Source of the DNA: Symbiodinium natans
Taxonomy: Eukaryota; Sar; Dinophyceae; Suessiales; Symbiodiniaceae
Assembly (NCBI GenBank): GCA_905221605.1
Contig: CAJNDS010000779.1
Span: 1,109,001 to 1,173,000 of the forward strand
Length of the DNA stretch: 64,000 nucleotides
Direction of reading: 5' to 3'
Shown: one piece after another, positions 10,433-21,300 of the stretch
How positions within the stretch are numbered: position 1 is the first letter of the stretch
Layout: each line of letters starts with the position of its first letter
Program-made: the position numbers and the translations under genes
Notes under the pieces: generated by a model
What the model was told of the DNA's origin: nothing
Database searches by the model: none
Seen by the model: only the letters and a program-made list of their open reading frames with translations

Positions 10433-11428
10433 TGTACTACACTACGATTTTACGGGTGTGAGCTGCTTCGTAGGTAGCCCGGGTGACGAAGAGGAGCAGC
10501 ACGGGGCACACAGCAACACCCCTCGCACTGTTCTTTAGGTTGGCGACCTCTTACTGTTCTTTCGGTTGGCGAATCTAGTGCGAGTTAGTCCTTGTGCTTC
10601 CTTCACCGAGAAGAGGGTCGAACTGTGATGCCGATGTCACACCCGCGTGGGTATCCTGGCACCCGTGTCCCCAAAGGGTAGTTTTCTTCATGCAGGTGTT
10701 GACCTGGTTCTCTGGAGCTACCCGAAAAGTTCACATCCTCAGCAAGGCACCTTTCAGCTCCACAACAGAAAGGTCCTTCCTTTTGGCTAGTCGGAGTAGG
10801 TTGAGACCCCGCAGCGCGCCGCTATGGCTAGGCCGGGGCAAAAAGAACCCTAACCGCCCTAACCCTAAGCCCCAAAAGCCCTGCTTGTCCTGCTTGGCGG
10901 GTGGCAAGAAATTGCCCTCGCTACTAAACCCACATATTATGAAGCCACACAAGGCCCCGACGGTTTAGCTGAGGCCCTTCGTCTACAACATGTGCGTCCT
11001 CCGGCTCTGGCGGGGCGCACGGCACGATGGTTTCATGCCGATGACCCAAAAGGCAAGATATTGTAAGTTACGGCTCCTAGACGCCGCGTAAACCCCAAAC
11101 ACTGCAAAAGGGGGAGAGGCCCATGGCTTCTCTCAAACCCTAAGCTGCAGCCAAACACTGTTTGCGCATGCTCGTACGGGACATCATGGGAGGTCCCTTC
11201 GCGGTCTGTGGGGAAGAAAGGCGCGCTGCTCGGATTTGTAGCCCAGAAGCCGTCGCCCAAAGGTATCGGCGCAGCTTCACGCCAGACCTGACGGCGAGAC
11301 AGGCTGGGCAGACACAAAAAGCACACAGGTTCAGATTCAGGGTCAGAGCCACTTTCTCTGGTTGCAGGTTCAACTCGCGTGCTGTTGTAGGAAGGAGACA
11401 TGATATGAACATGAGCTGACACACGCGC
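10433..11428. other. Intergenic stretch
   Basis: Small ORFs and a short telomere-like patch near 10857 (CCCTAACCGCCCTAACC-like). No supported gene. Confidence 0.4.
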
Positions 11429-11950
11429 GTGACGCCGCGTGGCTGTGAGCATAGAAAGGGGTTCCCGCGTTGGGCCATCGGAAAGCTTCGGGATGGGATC
11501 ATGGTGGTGTCCATGCTCTTCGCGTCGATCGCGCTGGTGCGGACGCTGACCTCTGAATCCTCCGAGACTGAGGAGTCGGAGTCGCCACGGGAGCTTGGTC
11601 AGCAGGCCCTGGAGAGGTATGTGGATGCTTTGGGGGAGATGTCGGATGAAGCCACCACCTGTGCGGTATGTTTGGAAGCCATTCACCCTGGCCAGGGAGC
11701 CCGGAAGCTGCCCTGCAGCCACTGCTTCCATCGCGCCTGCATACTAGATTCTTGGTCATAGTTGGGTAACATTTGACATTTTTAAGGGTACTTAAGCCCA
11801 AGCCCAATAAGGAATAGACATTTAGGAATTTTAATACGATCCCAACCATGAACCTAGGATTGGTGCAGGCACAAGGCGTGCAAGCGGGAACAGGCTGTGC
11901 CATGTCCACTCTGTCGGCAGTGCTTCCTTTTGGCTCTCGACAACGCTTGA
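11429..11950 (+). CDS. RING-H2 zinc finger protein, two exons
   Basis: Exon 1 (to 11754) and exon 2 (11869-11950, TGA) join across a 114-nt GT-AG intron (TTG|GTCATA ... GTGCAG|G) to restore one RING-H2 domain. The zinc ligands are CAVC, then PCSHCFHRAC, then PCPLC after the junction, giving C-x2-C ... C-x-H-x2-H-x2-C ... C-x2-C. RING-H2 proteins usually act as E3 ubiquitin ligases, binding the E2 through this domain. The in-frame ATG at 11501 starts MVVSMLFASIALVRTL, a possible membrane anchor or signal, followed by an acidic Ser/Glu linker. The ATG may therefore be 11501 rather than 11429, or upstream exons may exist. The protein is short, about 110-136 residues. Confidence 0.75.
11755..11868 (+). 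other. Intron of the RING-H2 gene
   Basis: A 114-nt GT-AG intron that separates the second Cys-His half of the RING from the final CPLC. It reads through to a stop if unspliced (TGG TCA TAG), so splicing is needed for an intact finger. Confidence 0.75.
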
Positions 11951-12123
11951 GACACCAGTGACAGAGGTGAGAGCCCTGCACCCTTATAGTATTGTATCAT
12001 CATGTGAGCTATTATGAGTATTATGATCATGCTTATGCTTATGATGATGATTAGTGTTACTTCTTTAAATAGGTATACTGCTATTATTGTTCTACATTTT
12101 AGGATTATATTGTTATATCGTCA

Positions 12124-12182
12124 TGCTACACCCTAAGCCCTAAGCCCTAAGCCCTAAGCCCTAAACCCTACACCCTAAACCC
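12124..12182. repeat. Telomere-like array (CCCTAAG/CCCTAAA)
   Basis: Eight or so units of CCCTAAGC and CCCTAAAC. A TTTAGGG array follows at 12313-12340 in the opposite sense. Confidence 0.9.
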
Positions 12183-13080
12183 CCATCTTGATTCTGATCG
12201 CCCTGCATCCTGAAGCGTTTCCAACTTCAGCTCCTCGAAAGCAGCGGCTGGACGTGAGGTCCCCTGATCCCGTGCGGCTGTGATCACTTCTTATGCATCG
12301 AAACTTAGGATGCAGGGTTTAGGGGTTTGGGGTTTAGGCAACTCCTTGCTGCGAGGCGAACAGAGCTGGATGCAAAAGGGTTTAGGGTAGGGGCGACGTC
12401 ATGATTATGAATTTGGCAGAAGCCGTACTCGGACGCTTGTGACCGCAGGCAGCACGAGATTTTGGGTCACCCTCTTCACATCTCTTAGTCTTCACCTTCC
12501 TGGCACCAAAAGCGTACCACTTCGGAGGGCGTTGCAGTGCGGGGATTGAAAAGCCCGAGACCTGAGAGGATCACGGTTATTGTTTAGGGTTTAGGGTTTA
12601 GGGTTTAGGTTCAGTAAAAAGGGTTTAGGTTCACCGCCTGGTGTTGGGATTGTGAACTGGGGCTTAGAGCAATGCGAGGGAACAAATGGCTTCCAAGAAG
12701 TTCCAACCCCAAAGGTCCGCTCCCCTTCCTGCAGGACGATGGGAATAAGTCCTGAACTGCTCTCGCCTTGTGGCAAAAGCCCCGAAATCCCAAATCTGAT
12801 TGTCGGGACCCCCGAACGCGTCGTAGCAGAGCGAGGGGGGCTCAGAGGTGCTTGGGCCGTTGTCTAGCTGGTGTTTAGGCCTTTTCGGCGTGCATCCTCA
12901 TCGAATCGTTTCGCGTACGTGGTCGAGCTAGATGCGTTGAGAGGAACGTGCGTGCGTCGATTGTTTGGTCTACGGCATACTCCTTTGTATCCCTAAACCC
13001 AAATCCCCAAGCCCTAAACCCTAAACCCCAAACCCTAAACCTAAACCCTAAACCCTAAACCCACGGCCTGAGCTCTGCAG

Positions 13081-13176
13081 TCTCGAGGCAGAGAAGGCTT
13101 TCGAGCCCCTGGGCATGAGCTTGGGCCATGACTACATGGGCCGCCGAGCTGCAAGTGGGAGTTTCCGAAATTCGGG
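13081..13176 (+). CDS. Exon of an unrecognised split gene (gene 5)
   Basis: The acceptor is CTGCAG and the donor TCGGG|GTAGGG, where a TTTAGGG array begins. The frame includes LEAEKAFEPLGMSLGHDYMG. CCCTAAA repeats lie just upstream (13012-13062). It ends with two bases left over, which fits the next patch at 13883. That in turn leaves two bases that fit 16107, so three patches make one continuous frame. Family unknown. Confidence 0.55.
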
Positions 13177-13265
13177 GTAGGGTTTAGGGTTTAGGGTTTA
13201 GGGTTTAGGGCTTAGGGTTTAGGGTTTAGGGTTTAGGGTTAGGGCTTAGGGTTTAGGGTTTAGGG
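13175..13265. repeat. TTTAGGG array starting at a splice donor
   Basis: About twelve TTTAGGG units. The first bases GTAGGG are also the inferred 5' splice site of the preceding exon. Confidence 0.9.
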
Positions 13266-13612
13266 GTTCCTTTTTGGGGTCAAAGGTTGAGCGTGTTTCT
13301 GCGTTGACATTCATGTATTGGGCAATTGGCCTTGTAGCTTCGGAGGGGTTGTGAGTGAGTGAGTGAGTACTGGTATTTGGGGGGGGGGGGCAGATGTCTC
13401 TGTGGGTCAGGGGACAGCTTCGGGCCCGAACTCTCTCGCCGAATCATGGACGTGACGTGCGACGGGGAATTCTGAAACCCTAAAGCCGAAACCCTAAAAC
13501 CCCAAAACCCTGAACCCCAAACCTGAAACCCCAACTAGGCCTGACCTCTTCCCCGTATACGCTTGCGAAACGGGTGGGAAAAAAAACCTGAAACCCCAAA
13601 ACCCTAATCCTA

Positions 13613-13733
13613 GGTAGGATAAGGGGGACCCTTAAAAGGGAACCCCTTCTTAACCCTCTTCTGGCTCTCTTGAACAGGGACCTTATTCAGAGGGTCTTTA
13701 TCCCCAAGGGTCCCCCTAATCCATCCCCAAAAC
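13613..13733. mobile_element. MITE, family 1, complete copy
   Basis: The left end TAGGATAAGGGGGACCCT is the inverse of the right end AGGGTCCCCCTAATCC, giving terminal inverted repeats of about 18 bp around roughly 85 bp of interior (CCTTCTTAACCC ... TTATTCAGAGGG). Related copies lie at 35337-35420 and 45527-45721. The flanks carry CCTAGG on the left in all three copies. It is intronic in gene 5. Confidence 0.8.
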
Positions 13734-13882
13734 CCTAAAAGCCCCAAACCTGTGGCCTTAATCATCGAAGCCGAAGTCCCTCAAGGGGGTAAACGCTAAA
13801 ACGCTAACCCCTAACCCCTAAACCCTAAACCCTAAACCCTAACCCTAAACCCTAAACCCTAAATGCTAAACCTGAGTTTCAG

Positions 13883-13948
13883 GCTTCGTGGTGCAGCCGC
13901 TCTCATGCAGCCTGACGCTTTTCTTCGCTTCGGGAGTGGCCTGGTCGG
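13883..13948 (+). CDS. Exon of gene 5
   Basis: The acceptor is TTTCAG and the donor GTCGG|GTCCCC. The frame includes LRGAAALMQPDAFLRFGSGL. It sits between a CCCTAAA array (13806-13865) and a TTTAGGG array (13979-14055). Its phase matches the exons on either side. Confidence 0.55.
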
Positions 13949-14049
13949 GTCCCCGTGACAGGGCTTTGCACATTATGCTTAGGGTTCAGGGTTTAGGGTT
14001 TAGGGTTTAGGGTTTAGGGTTTAGGGTTTAGGGGTTTAGGGGGTACAGG

Positions 14050-14215
14050 GTTTAGTGCGATTCATTATAAATCAGAATAGACCAAAAAGAATCACCAAGA
14101 CCCAGAAATAATACGATTTGTTATGAATGAATACAAGCCAAAAAAGATCTCCTAAATCCGAAAGTGCGATTTACTATGGGGAAGAATGAGTCGGAAATAA
14201 CCAATTAGGGTTTAG
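14050..14215. repeat. AT-rich diverged tandem repeat
   Basis: Two to three diverged units of about 55 bp sharing GCGATTyrTTATrAAT and CCAAAAAAGA-type words, flanked by TTTAGGG repeats on both sides. Confidence 0.5.
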
Positions 14216-14472
14216 GGTTTAGGGTTAACCCTAAACCTAAACACCCAAAATTCTAAACCCCAAATCTCACCTCGGGTGCTATACTCCACAGGATGGATGT
14301 GGGAGTTGTTTGTTTTCAAGGGCGACTTATAGGTACAGTTCTCTTAACCCCCCAAAGAATAAAGGATAGTACTCCCTTTATTGCCCTTATAAGGAAAGTT
14401 GTACATGTTTGGGGGGTTCTTAAGCCGATTCGTAGCCATGAGAACGTCAACGCTGAACAATGAACATGAGGA

Positions 14473-15027
14473 TTGTTTGCGCGTTTCCTGATGGTGTTTC
14501 TTACTTCGAGTTTCGTTTATGCCTTTCACAAACGCAGAGGCTGTGCAGCAACAATGCAACAAACAAACGAAGCAGACGGGCTATGCGCTCATGCTTTTTG
14601 TTGCTTCTCTCAGCCCGTGAGGCAGACGTTTGGTGCCCTGGCCTTGTGGAGCGTCTTCATGATGCCCTTCACGCGGTGCGGAACGGTGCATGTGGATGTG
14701 TCAGCATCGCTTTGCATCCATTTTCAAAGTTCCGAGCCTTACACCTCCAGCCTGCACCCTTGGTGCCAGATACATGCATCTTCGGGCGATGCGGCGATGC
14801 TACTTCTCCACAAATCGCATAGACATGGTCCGAGCCTCTGTCCACAGGTGCAGCGGGTCGAATTTCGGAGCCGCAAGGCAACTGTGCCCCGTGTAGCTCC
14901 CGAGGACGCCCTGTTCGCCTGGGGCTTCCCGCTCGCTCTGGCGACGCCCCTGGCTTCCCCAAGCAGGGCTAGGGGTCGAGGGTCCCGGATTCGCAAAACC
15001 CCCCCCCTCCGCCCCCAAAAGAAATAA
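14473..15027 (+). CDS. Uncertain ORF or exon
   Basis: A 184-codon open frame. The part after a CCACAG acceptor near 14848 (VQRVEFRSRKATVPRVAPED) is the most coding-like. The N-terminal MFARFLMVFLTSSFVYAF is hydrophobic. It could be an exon with a long readthrough, or chance. No family was recognised and its phase does not fit the gene 5 chain. Confidence 0.25.
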   Translation: MFARFLMVFLTSSFVYAFHKRRGCAATMQQTNEADGLCAHAFCCFSQPVRQTFGALALWSVFMMPFTRCGTVHVDVSASLCIHFQSSEPYTSSLHPWCQIHASSGDAAMLLLHKSHRHGPSLCPQVQRVEFRSRKATVPRVAPEDALFAWGFPLALATPLASPSRARGRGSRIRKTPPLRPQKK

Positions 15028-15029
15028 TC

Positions 15030-16100
15030 CAAACTGCATGCCTTCGACTCAGATGGACCCTATGATCCCCAAATGCGTGCATTCTGGTCGTGCATGTCTG
15101 TTCGCTGGAGTGCAGCTCTTCTGAAGCCCAGCAAGCTTTCGTAAAACCTGTGCGGCTTAACAACCCTTTTGCAACCCAATGACAATTCCAAGTTGCTAAA
15201 ACTGCTCTAAGGGAATGCTTATAGCTTAACATCGCCTTCCATCTCGGAACCCTAAGCCCTTTACCTGCGTGGAGCCTGCTGTTACAGAGAGTGCTTGCAG
15301 AAACCCTTTACTTGAAAGTCCGCATGAGGCATCCTGTGCACTGTCCAGGTGCTGGCAGCCAGCGTCTTCTGGCTCGCGCGGATACACAACTGGACACCTG
15401 CACGGCATCCGTGGAGTTTGGAGGATTAGGGTTTGGTGAGAGAGTCCAAAAGGGTTCGGGCTAGGGGTGTAGGAATTAAGTCCGTGGCTCACTTCCAGGC
15501 GGATTGCTCACAGAAGAAATTCCGGGGGGCTCACCTCTCCGAGCTCAGGACGCTCTTGGTGGTTCCTCTGGTGCGTGGAGCTTAGAGCTCCCGGTGTTGT
15601 GAGAGATGCTCAGCAGATTCCTACCCGAGAATATGAACTACTCTCGAGATCTCGCCTATGTTTCCGGAGCGAGTGTTTAATGTCACCCACAACAACTTTG
15701 CCTACTCGGCAACCAGGCGTGTGCCGGAGGTGTGTGTACCCTCGGACCGAAACGGCTCCGGGTGCACAGAGCCTGTCCAACTTCAAGGAACGGCTCCTAC
15801 GTGGCGCCCGGGCAGGCTGGTGGGCGGGCCTGCTGCGGCTGTGCTGGGGGCGGGGCAGGTAGTGAGGGTAGGGGTGGGAGGGAGTGCGTGGAAGACCTCA
15901 TCGAACCACGGTCTTCGCGATAATTCCGCAGGTGCGCTTGATTTTTTTTGGCTTGTGCACCTCCAATGTGACACGCCTGGGGTACGCTCGTGGGGTCATC
16001 CTTTGTCATCCTTTGGTCCTTCGCCAACCTTAAACACCCCAGGTCTTAAACTAACCCCTACACCCTAAACCCTAAACCCTAAACCCTCAACGCGGACCGT
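15030..16100. other. Region without a supported gene
   Basis: Several overlapping ORFs of 60-136 codons at 15575-16068, Cys- and Gly-rich, have no conserved motif. A TTAGGGTTTGG remnant lies at 15425 and CCCTAAA units at 16050-16088. Confidence 0.4.
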
Positions 16101-16106
16101 CCCAAG

Positions 16107-16187
16107 GTGGGTAGCCGCGTTGGCCTTGTACCATGTCCTCCTGGCATTCTGTGTGAACCCCATGGTGTTGCCCAAGGACGTTCGAAG
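16107..16187 (+). CDS. Exon of gene 5, membrane segment
   Basis: The acceptor is CCCAAG and the donor CGAAG|GTTAGG. It encodes WVAALALYHVLLAFCVNPMV, a likely transmembrane helix, then LPKDVR. CCCTAAA units precede it and TTTAGGG units follow it. The phase continues from the 13883 exon. Confidence 0.6.
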
Positions 16188-16616
16188 GTTAGGGTTTTCA
16201 GGGTTTAGGGTTTAGGGTTCAGGGTTTAGGGTTTAGGGTGCATCTTGGGAGGGGGGGGGGGGCACTCCCCAATTGAAGGCTCATACTGAGGGCCCTGGTA
16301 ACTACCCTGAGGATCTAACGCGCGCCCTGAAAATTCAAGAAACCATGGAGTGACCCTAACCCCAAACCCTGCACCCCAAACCCCAACCCTAAACCCGAAA
16401 CCTTTAAGCCCTGAGTGCGACCCCCTCATGCCCTCGAATTCTTGGATCCCCGCCGAGTCTCGTCAGATAGTCTTGAAGCCCCTTATGGCCGTCAGGCTCG
16501 TATGCGATGTGCCTCATGTAAGGGAAACCTCCAAAATCCATAAACTCTCTTAATGAAAAAAACATATCATGCAATATATGTTAGATATCATGACATCCAT
16601 TTTGTTTGTTCACCTA

Positions 16617-16770
16617 AGCCCTAAACCCTAAACCCTAAACCCCAAACCCTAAACCCTAAACCCTAAACCCTAAACCCTAAACCCTAAACCTTAAACCCTA
16701 AACCCTAAACGCTAGACCCTAGACGACCCTCGACCCTAGACCCTAAACCCTAAGCCCTGAGCCCTAAACG
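16617..16770. repeat. CCCTAAA array
   Basis: About twenty units with variants (CCCTAGA, CCTTAAA). It faces a TTTAGGG array at 16857-16919, with 86 bp between them. No exon is evident in the gap. Confidence 0.95.
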
Positions 16771-16856
16771 TTCCAACTCTGAAGCTTGAACCTGCGTCGG
16801 CCTCTCGGCTCTCCGGACGCTGCCGTAGCCGGCCGAAGGCTTGCTGAGTTGGGTCG

Positions 16857-16919
16857 TTTAGGGTTTAGGGTTCAGGGTTTAGGGTTTAGGGTTTAGGGTT
16901 TAGGGTTTAGGGTTTAGGT
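16857..16919. repeat. TTTAGGG array
   Basis: About nine units, the inverted partner of the array at 16617. Confidence 0.95.
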
Positions 16920-17779
16920 GAACAAACAAGATGGATGCACTTGACACAATCGACATCTGACATGCGAAGTGAGAAGTCTGCATTGTGAGACTGAATTTAC
17001 GATCACCAGTCTACCGCCAGCACAACTTTACTTCAATGGTGGCAAATTGATCTGACGGTTTGCAGATGTAGTATGAGCAGAGAAAGTCGTATTAGAGGCG
17101 ATAGGTGATACCAGCCATTCGACAGCCAGGCCCCCAAAGGCATCGCGAAAGCCAGCCCCCTCAAAAGTCGCTCCAGATGGCCTTGTTGGCGCAGCGGTCG
17201 CTCGGGCGGGAAGGAGTTTCAAACCCCCTCCCCTGGGATTCCGCCACGATTCCTACGCATGCCCGTGGTGGCAGAGGTCGGAGGCTTTTGCCTTCAATTC
17301 GTAGAGACTTGAACCCTTACAGCCGAGACTCTGAATCATGGTGACCGACCCCAAGCCCCGAGGACTACAGGGCTGTAAGACCGCAAGACCGAAAACATCG
17401 CCCTTTGCCCGACCAAAAGGAGCAGGCCCCTGAAAGCTCGGGCAAGGTTCGCTCTTCATGACCCTTTTGCCCCTAGCCCAAGTGCTTTTGTAGGGTTCGG
17501 CCCCAACCAGCATAAACCCTAAACTCTCCTAAAACTTAGAGGAAGGTTCCGCAGGTGAGGCGCAAGAGATTTTTTGATTTGCTGCTTCCTCAGGTTGCTG
17601 CGAAGCCTGTTGGACCTTATTGTGGGCGTGGTAAAGGCCGGAGTGAGTTTAGCCTTGGGCTCAACCTTAAACCCTAAACCCCAAACCCTGAACCCTAAAT
17701 TCTAAACCCTATGCCCTAAACCCTAAACCCTAAACCCCAAACCCTAAACCACCCTGAGCCTTGTACCAAAAACCTCCAG

Positions 17780-17819
17780 AGGCACTTCGGGATGTGCTGT
17801 CCATCTTGGGCTACCTGCG
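17780..17819 (+). CDS. Candidate exon
   Basis: After a CTCCAG acceptor the frame reads ALRDVLSILGYLR. CCCTAAA repeats lie just upstream (17660-17752). Probably a late exon of gene 5. Its phase does not join directly to 16107, so an exon is missing or the acceptor differs. Confidence 0.35.
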
Positions 17820-17838
17820 GGTTTCCTTAAGCCCTAAG

Positions 17839-17948
17839 AGTTGGGTGGTTGTCAAAATTATGGTCCCTTGTTGTGGTGCCTAATATAATACGGCACCTAA
17901 TATTCAGGGTACCCCCAAAAGGGATCATAGTTTTGACAGCCGCCCAAT
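17839..17948. mobile_element. MITE with 27-bp terminal inverted repeats
   Basis: The left end TTGGGTGGTTGTCAAAATTA and the inverse of the right end, TTGGGCGGCTGTCAAAACTA, agree at most positions over 27 bp around a 55-bp interior containing TAATATAATACGGCACCTAATATT. No target duplication was resolved. Confidence 0.8.
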
Positions 17949-18267
17949 TATGTACATCAACTCTGCAAGGTGCAGCCCAGCTAGACAAACGAGCTCGCAG
18001 TCAGAGATGTGTCAATATGGGGCCCGTCTGCCCTTCCTGGCGCGAGTAAACGCCAATCTCCATGAATCCCAAGCGCAGGTGAGCGACAAACCGCCACTCC
18101 CCAAACGGGAAGCAAAGCAAGGGATTTTGGGTTGTTCCAAAGACACCTGCAGGGAGAGACCGTTGGGAACAACCTTAAACCCTAAACCCTAAACCCTAAA
18201 TCCTAAGCCCTAAACCCTAAACCCTAAACCCCAAAACCCCCCAACACGTGCCCTTCCTGGGCTGAAG

Positions 18268-18326
18268 GCCGTTATCCTCGCTGGCGCGTGCCTCTGGTCC
18301 TACCGGATCCGATTGATCTCGGTGCA
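18268..18326 (+). CDS. STT3: STT3 exon a (first membrane segment)
   Basis: The acceptor is CTGAAG and the donor GGTGCA|GTGACC. It encodes [22 protein letters not shown]3 proteins have a membrane helix ending in a RLxSV-type sequence at this place. The start codon must lie in an upstream exon. Confidence 0.75.
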
Positions 18327-21300
18327 GTGACCTGGTCTCAATGTGAGGGTTAGGTTTGGGGAGGCCGCACGGAATTCTCTTGATGTGAAGAGTCGGATGG
18401 TTGTTGGCTGGGTGCTTTTTCTCACATGCTCGCCTTCAGCCAGGGGCTTCTGCCTTGGAATTCTAAGGTTGTATCCCCGGGTTTTCACCCTAAACCCCAA
18501 ACCCCCAAACCCCAAACCCCAAACCCCAAACCCCAAACCCCAAACCCCAAACCCCAAACCCCAAACCCCAAACCCTAAACCCTAAACCCTAAACCCTAAA
18601 CCCTAAACCCTAAACCCTAAACCGGGTTTGCATGTTTTGGGACCCTTTTTGTAGAAACTGCGAAGAAGACGGGGGATCCCTTTGTTTCAGGAAGTATGGC
18701 TTCCTGATCCACGAGTTCGACCCTTGGCTCCTCGGCGCCGCCTCTGCTTCAGGGTTTAGGGTTTGGGGTTTGGGGTTTAGGGTTTAGGGTTTGGGGTTTA
18801 GGGTTTGTGGTTTAGGGTTTAGGGTTAGGGGTTGAGGGTTTAGGGTTTGGGTTTAGAGTTTTGCTGTTGTGAAGAACGTGCTCAGGAGGCCAAAACAATG
18901 GGATGGAACAGGGGGCAGTGTTGAACAGGTGCCCGATCACCATGCGCGATAACGAACATGGGTGAAAGGGCCAGGGTTGTGCGTCTGTGGATGTCAGCTC
19001 CTATGCATTTCTGCAGGGTTTTCGGTCGGACTCCTGGCCCCATGCTGAAGACAAGGTTCAACGCGCGGGCCACAAAGTATCTGGCAAAGCAGGGTTGGCA
19101 TGCCTTCTTCCACTGGTATGACTACATGAGCCGATGGCCTGCAATGGAGGTGCCGAAAGCCCCTTAATGCCCGGAGACCCCGATGGTAAGCTCAGCAGCA
19201 GGAACCCTAAACCCTAAACCCTAAGCCCTAAACCCTAAGCCCTGAAGAGTGGCATGCTAAACTGCTGGGCCATGAAGGCCTTAAGACCACGAAATGGGCA
19301 CTCTGCTGTCGTCAACGGTCCCAGCTGCCCTTGTCACGCAATCACCTCCTAAGAAAGCACAAAAGCCGCACCCTGCCCCCAGATTCTCATATCATCACCT
19401 CTGGCCGGTGACTAAGGTTGGTATCCGCTCGGGCGACCGATCGGGACCCACCTGTGCGGTCACTGTTTCGGGCTCCTGGCAGTTCTCGGGCTTCGGCTTG
19501 TATTCTGTGGAGTTCAGGGCCTCGTTTGGTATGTTGGGGTCGCTGCAAACGCGTATGTGAACTCCTTGTGCAAGCCGCTTTCCACAAGAGACGTCGGGCA
19601 GGACCACCATCTATCCAGGCATGCAGATCCTCTCCGTATCTCGGGCGGCATCGTGAACCCAATAGGCCTTCACAACCTCAACCTGAAGCCCAAAACCTTT
19701 GGAACCCCCTGCTATACGTGTACCGTAAGCCTGAAGCCCTGATAGCCACAAGATCCGCGACCAGGTCTGGATTTGGCAGGCGCTGAAGATCTTCCCGTCG
19801 CCGCCGCCCGGCCCAGCTTTTCTTGTGGGGTGTGGAGCTTTCCGGAATGAGGGGCCACGTCATCCCGCCAAGAGCCCCAACAACCCAAGAACACAAAGGA
19901 ACCAAGGACCCAAGCTCAGCCCAACCGAAGCCAAGATGACGTTTTCAGGTCTGTGCAGGACGCCAAGTGTCCTCCAATATTCACTACCAAGAACCAACCC
20001 TAAACCCTAAACCCTTAAACCTAAATCCCTAAACCCGCAAAGCCTGAAGATTAATTTTTAAATTCTCAAGCAAACCATCTGCCCTGAACCGAGGAAGTCG
20101 CCGCTTACCCTTGAGCTGCCCGAGTCGGTGGTGGCTCTGCTCCCGCCGGGCACGATGTCCTATCTCCCAGGCCCGCTTTGACCCAGGGCCTTTGATTTTT
20201 TTGACAAGTTTAACTCCATTTTTTTTTTAAAATTCTTGTCTTTTGAAAGTAGAGTTTTTATAATGTTTTACATAGGGGGGTTCATAAAGGGGTGGGGTCG
20301 GGGGGCCAGAGTTGCCGAGCTGAGCTTCCGTGCTTCCGAGTCCATTGCCAGGCATGCTTTTTTCATGGGGGACCTGCGCCCTCTTCGGGATCCTTGAGAG
20401 ATTTTTCACCCTCTTCAGAAGCCTTTAAAGGTTTAGCATCGGGGATGTGCCCCCCTTTGGCTGACAGTCCTGAGTCGGGCTTCTAAAAGGTCCCCCAAAT
20501 TTAGCCAGCCCAACTCTGAGTGCGTAGCCCTGCTTTCCTCAGAGACACCCTAAACCCTAAACCCTAAACCCTAAACCCGAAACCCTCAACCCTCAACCCT
20601 AAACCCTCAACCCTAAACCCTTTTGCAGCAGCCTTAAACCCTAAACCCTAAACCCTAAACCCCTAAACGCCTAAACCCCTAAACCCCTAAACCCCTAAAC
20701 CCCTAAACCCCTAAACCCCTAAACCCCTAAACCCCTAAACCCCTAAACCCCTAAACCCCTAAACCCCTAAACCCTAAACCCTGGGAGCCTCAGAGGTCAC
20801 GGCAAGTTGGTGATGTCGACGATGACGGTCAACGATGCCGGGGGACCAGGGAGGTGGTCCGGGTGTCTTTGGTTCCCGGAAGGTCGGCAGTCTGGGATGT
20901 TCCCCCCTTAGACTCGCAGTCCTTAAAATACCCTATTATCATCCCTATGAAGGGCTGCTAGTATGCTAGCACTCCTCAGAACACCCGAGTAGAATCCCTG
21001 TGAAGGGCTGTGAGTAGAAGGAGGAACATCCCAAGTCTTGGGCACGGGGGTTGCAGGAGCAATGGGAGGGCCGCTGAGCAGCGGCTGGCGTCATCACCCT
21101 GCCCTTGCACTCCCCCTTTTTCGGGTCGCTTGAAGAATTCACTCGGGTCGTTCATTGGTTGTTGGTTGAACTCCTTAACCCTAAACCCCTGAACCCTGAA
21201 CCCTAAAACCTAAACGTTCTGACTCATTGTCAATTCCCTGCCATGTGGACATTCAGTTCAGCTATGCGGGCGGCAAAAAACTAGAAGAGGGATGGCCCGA

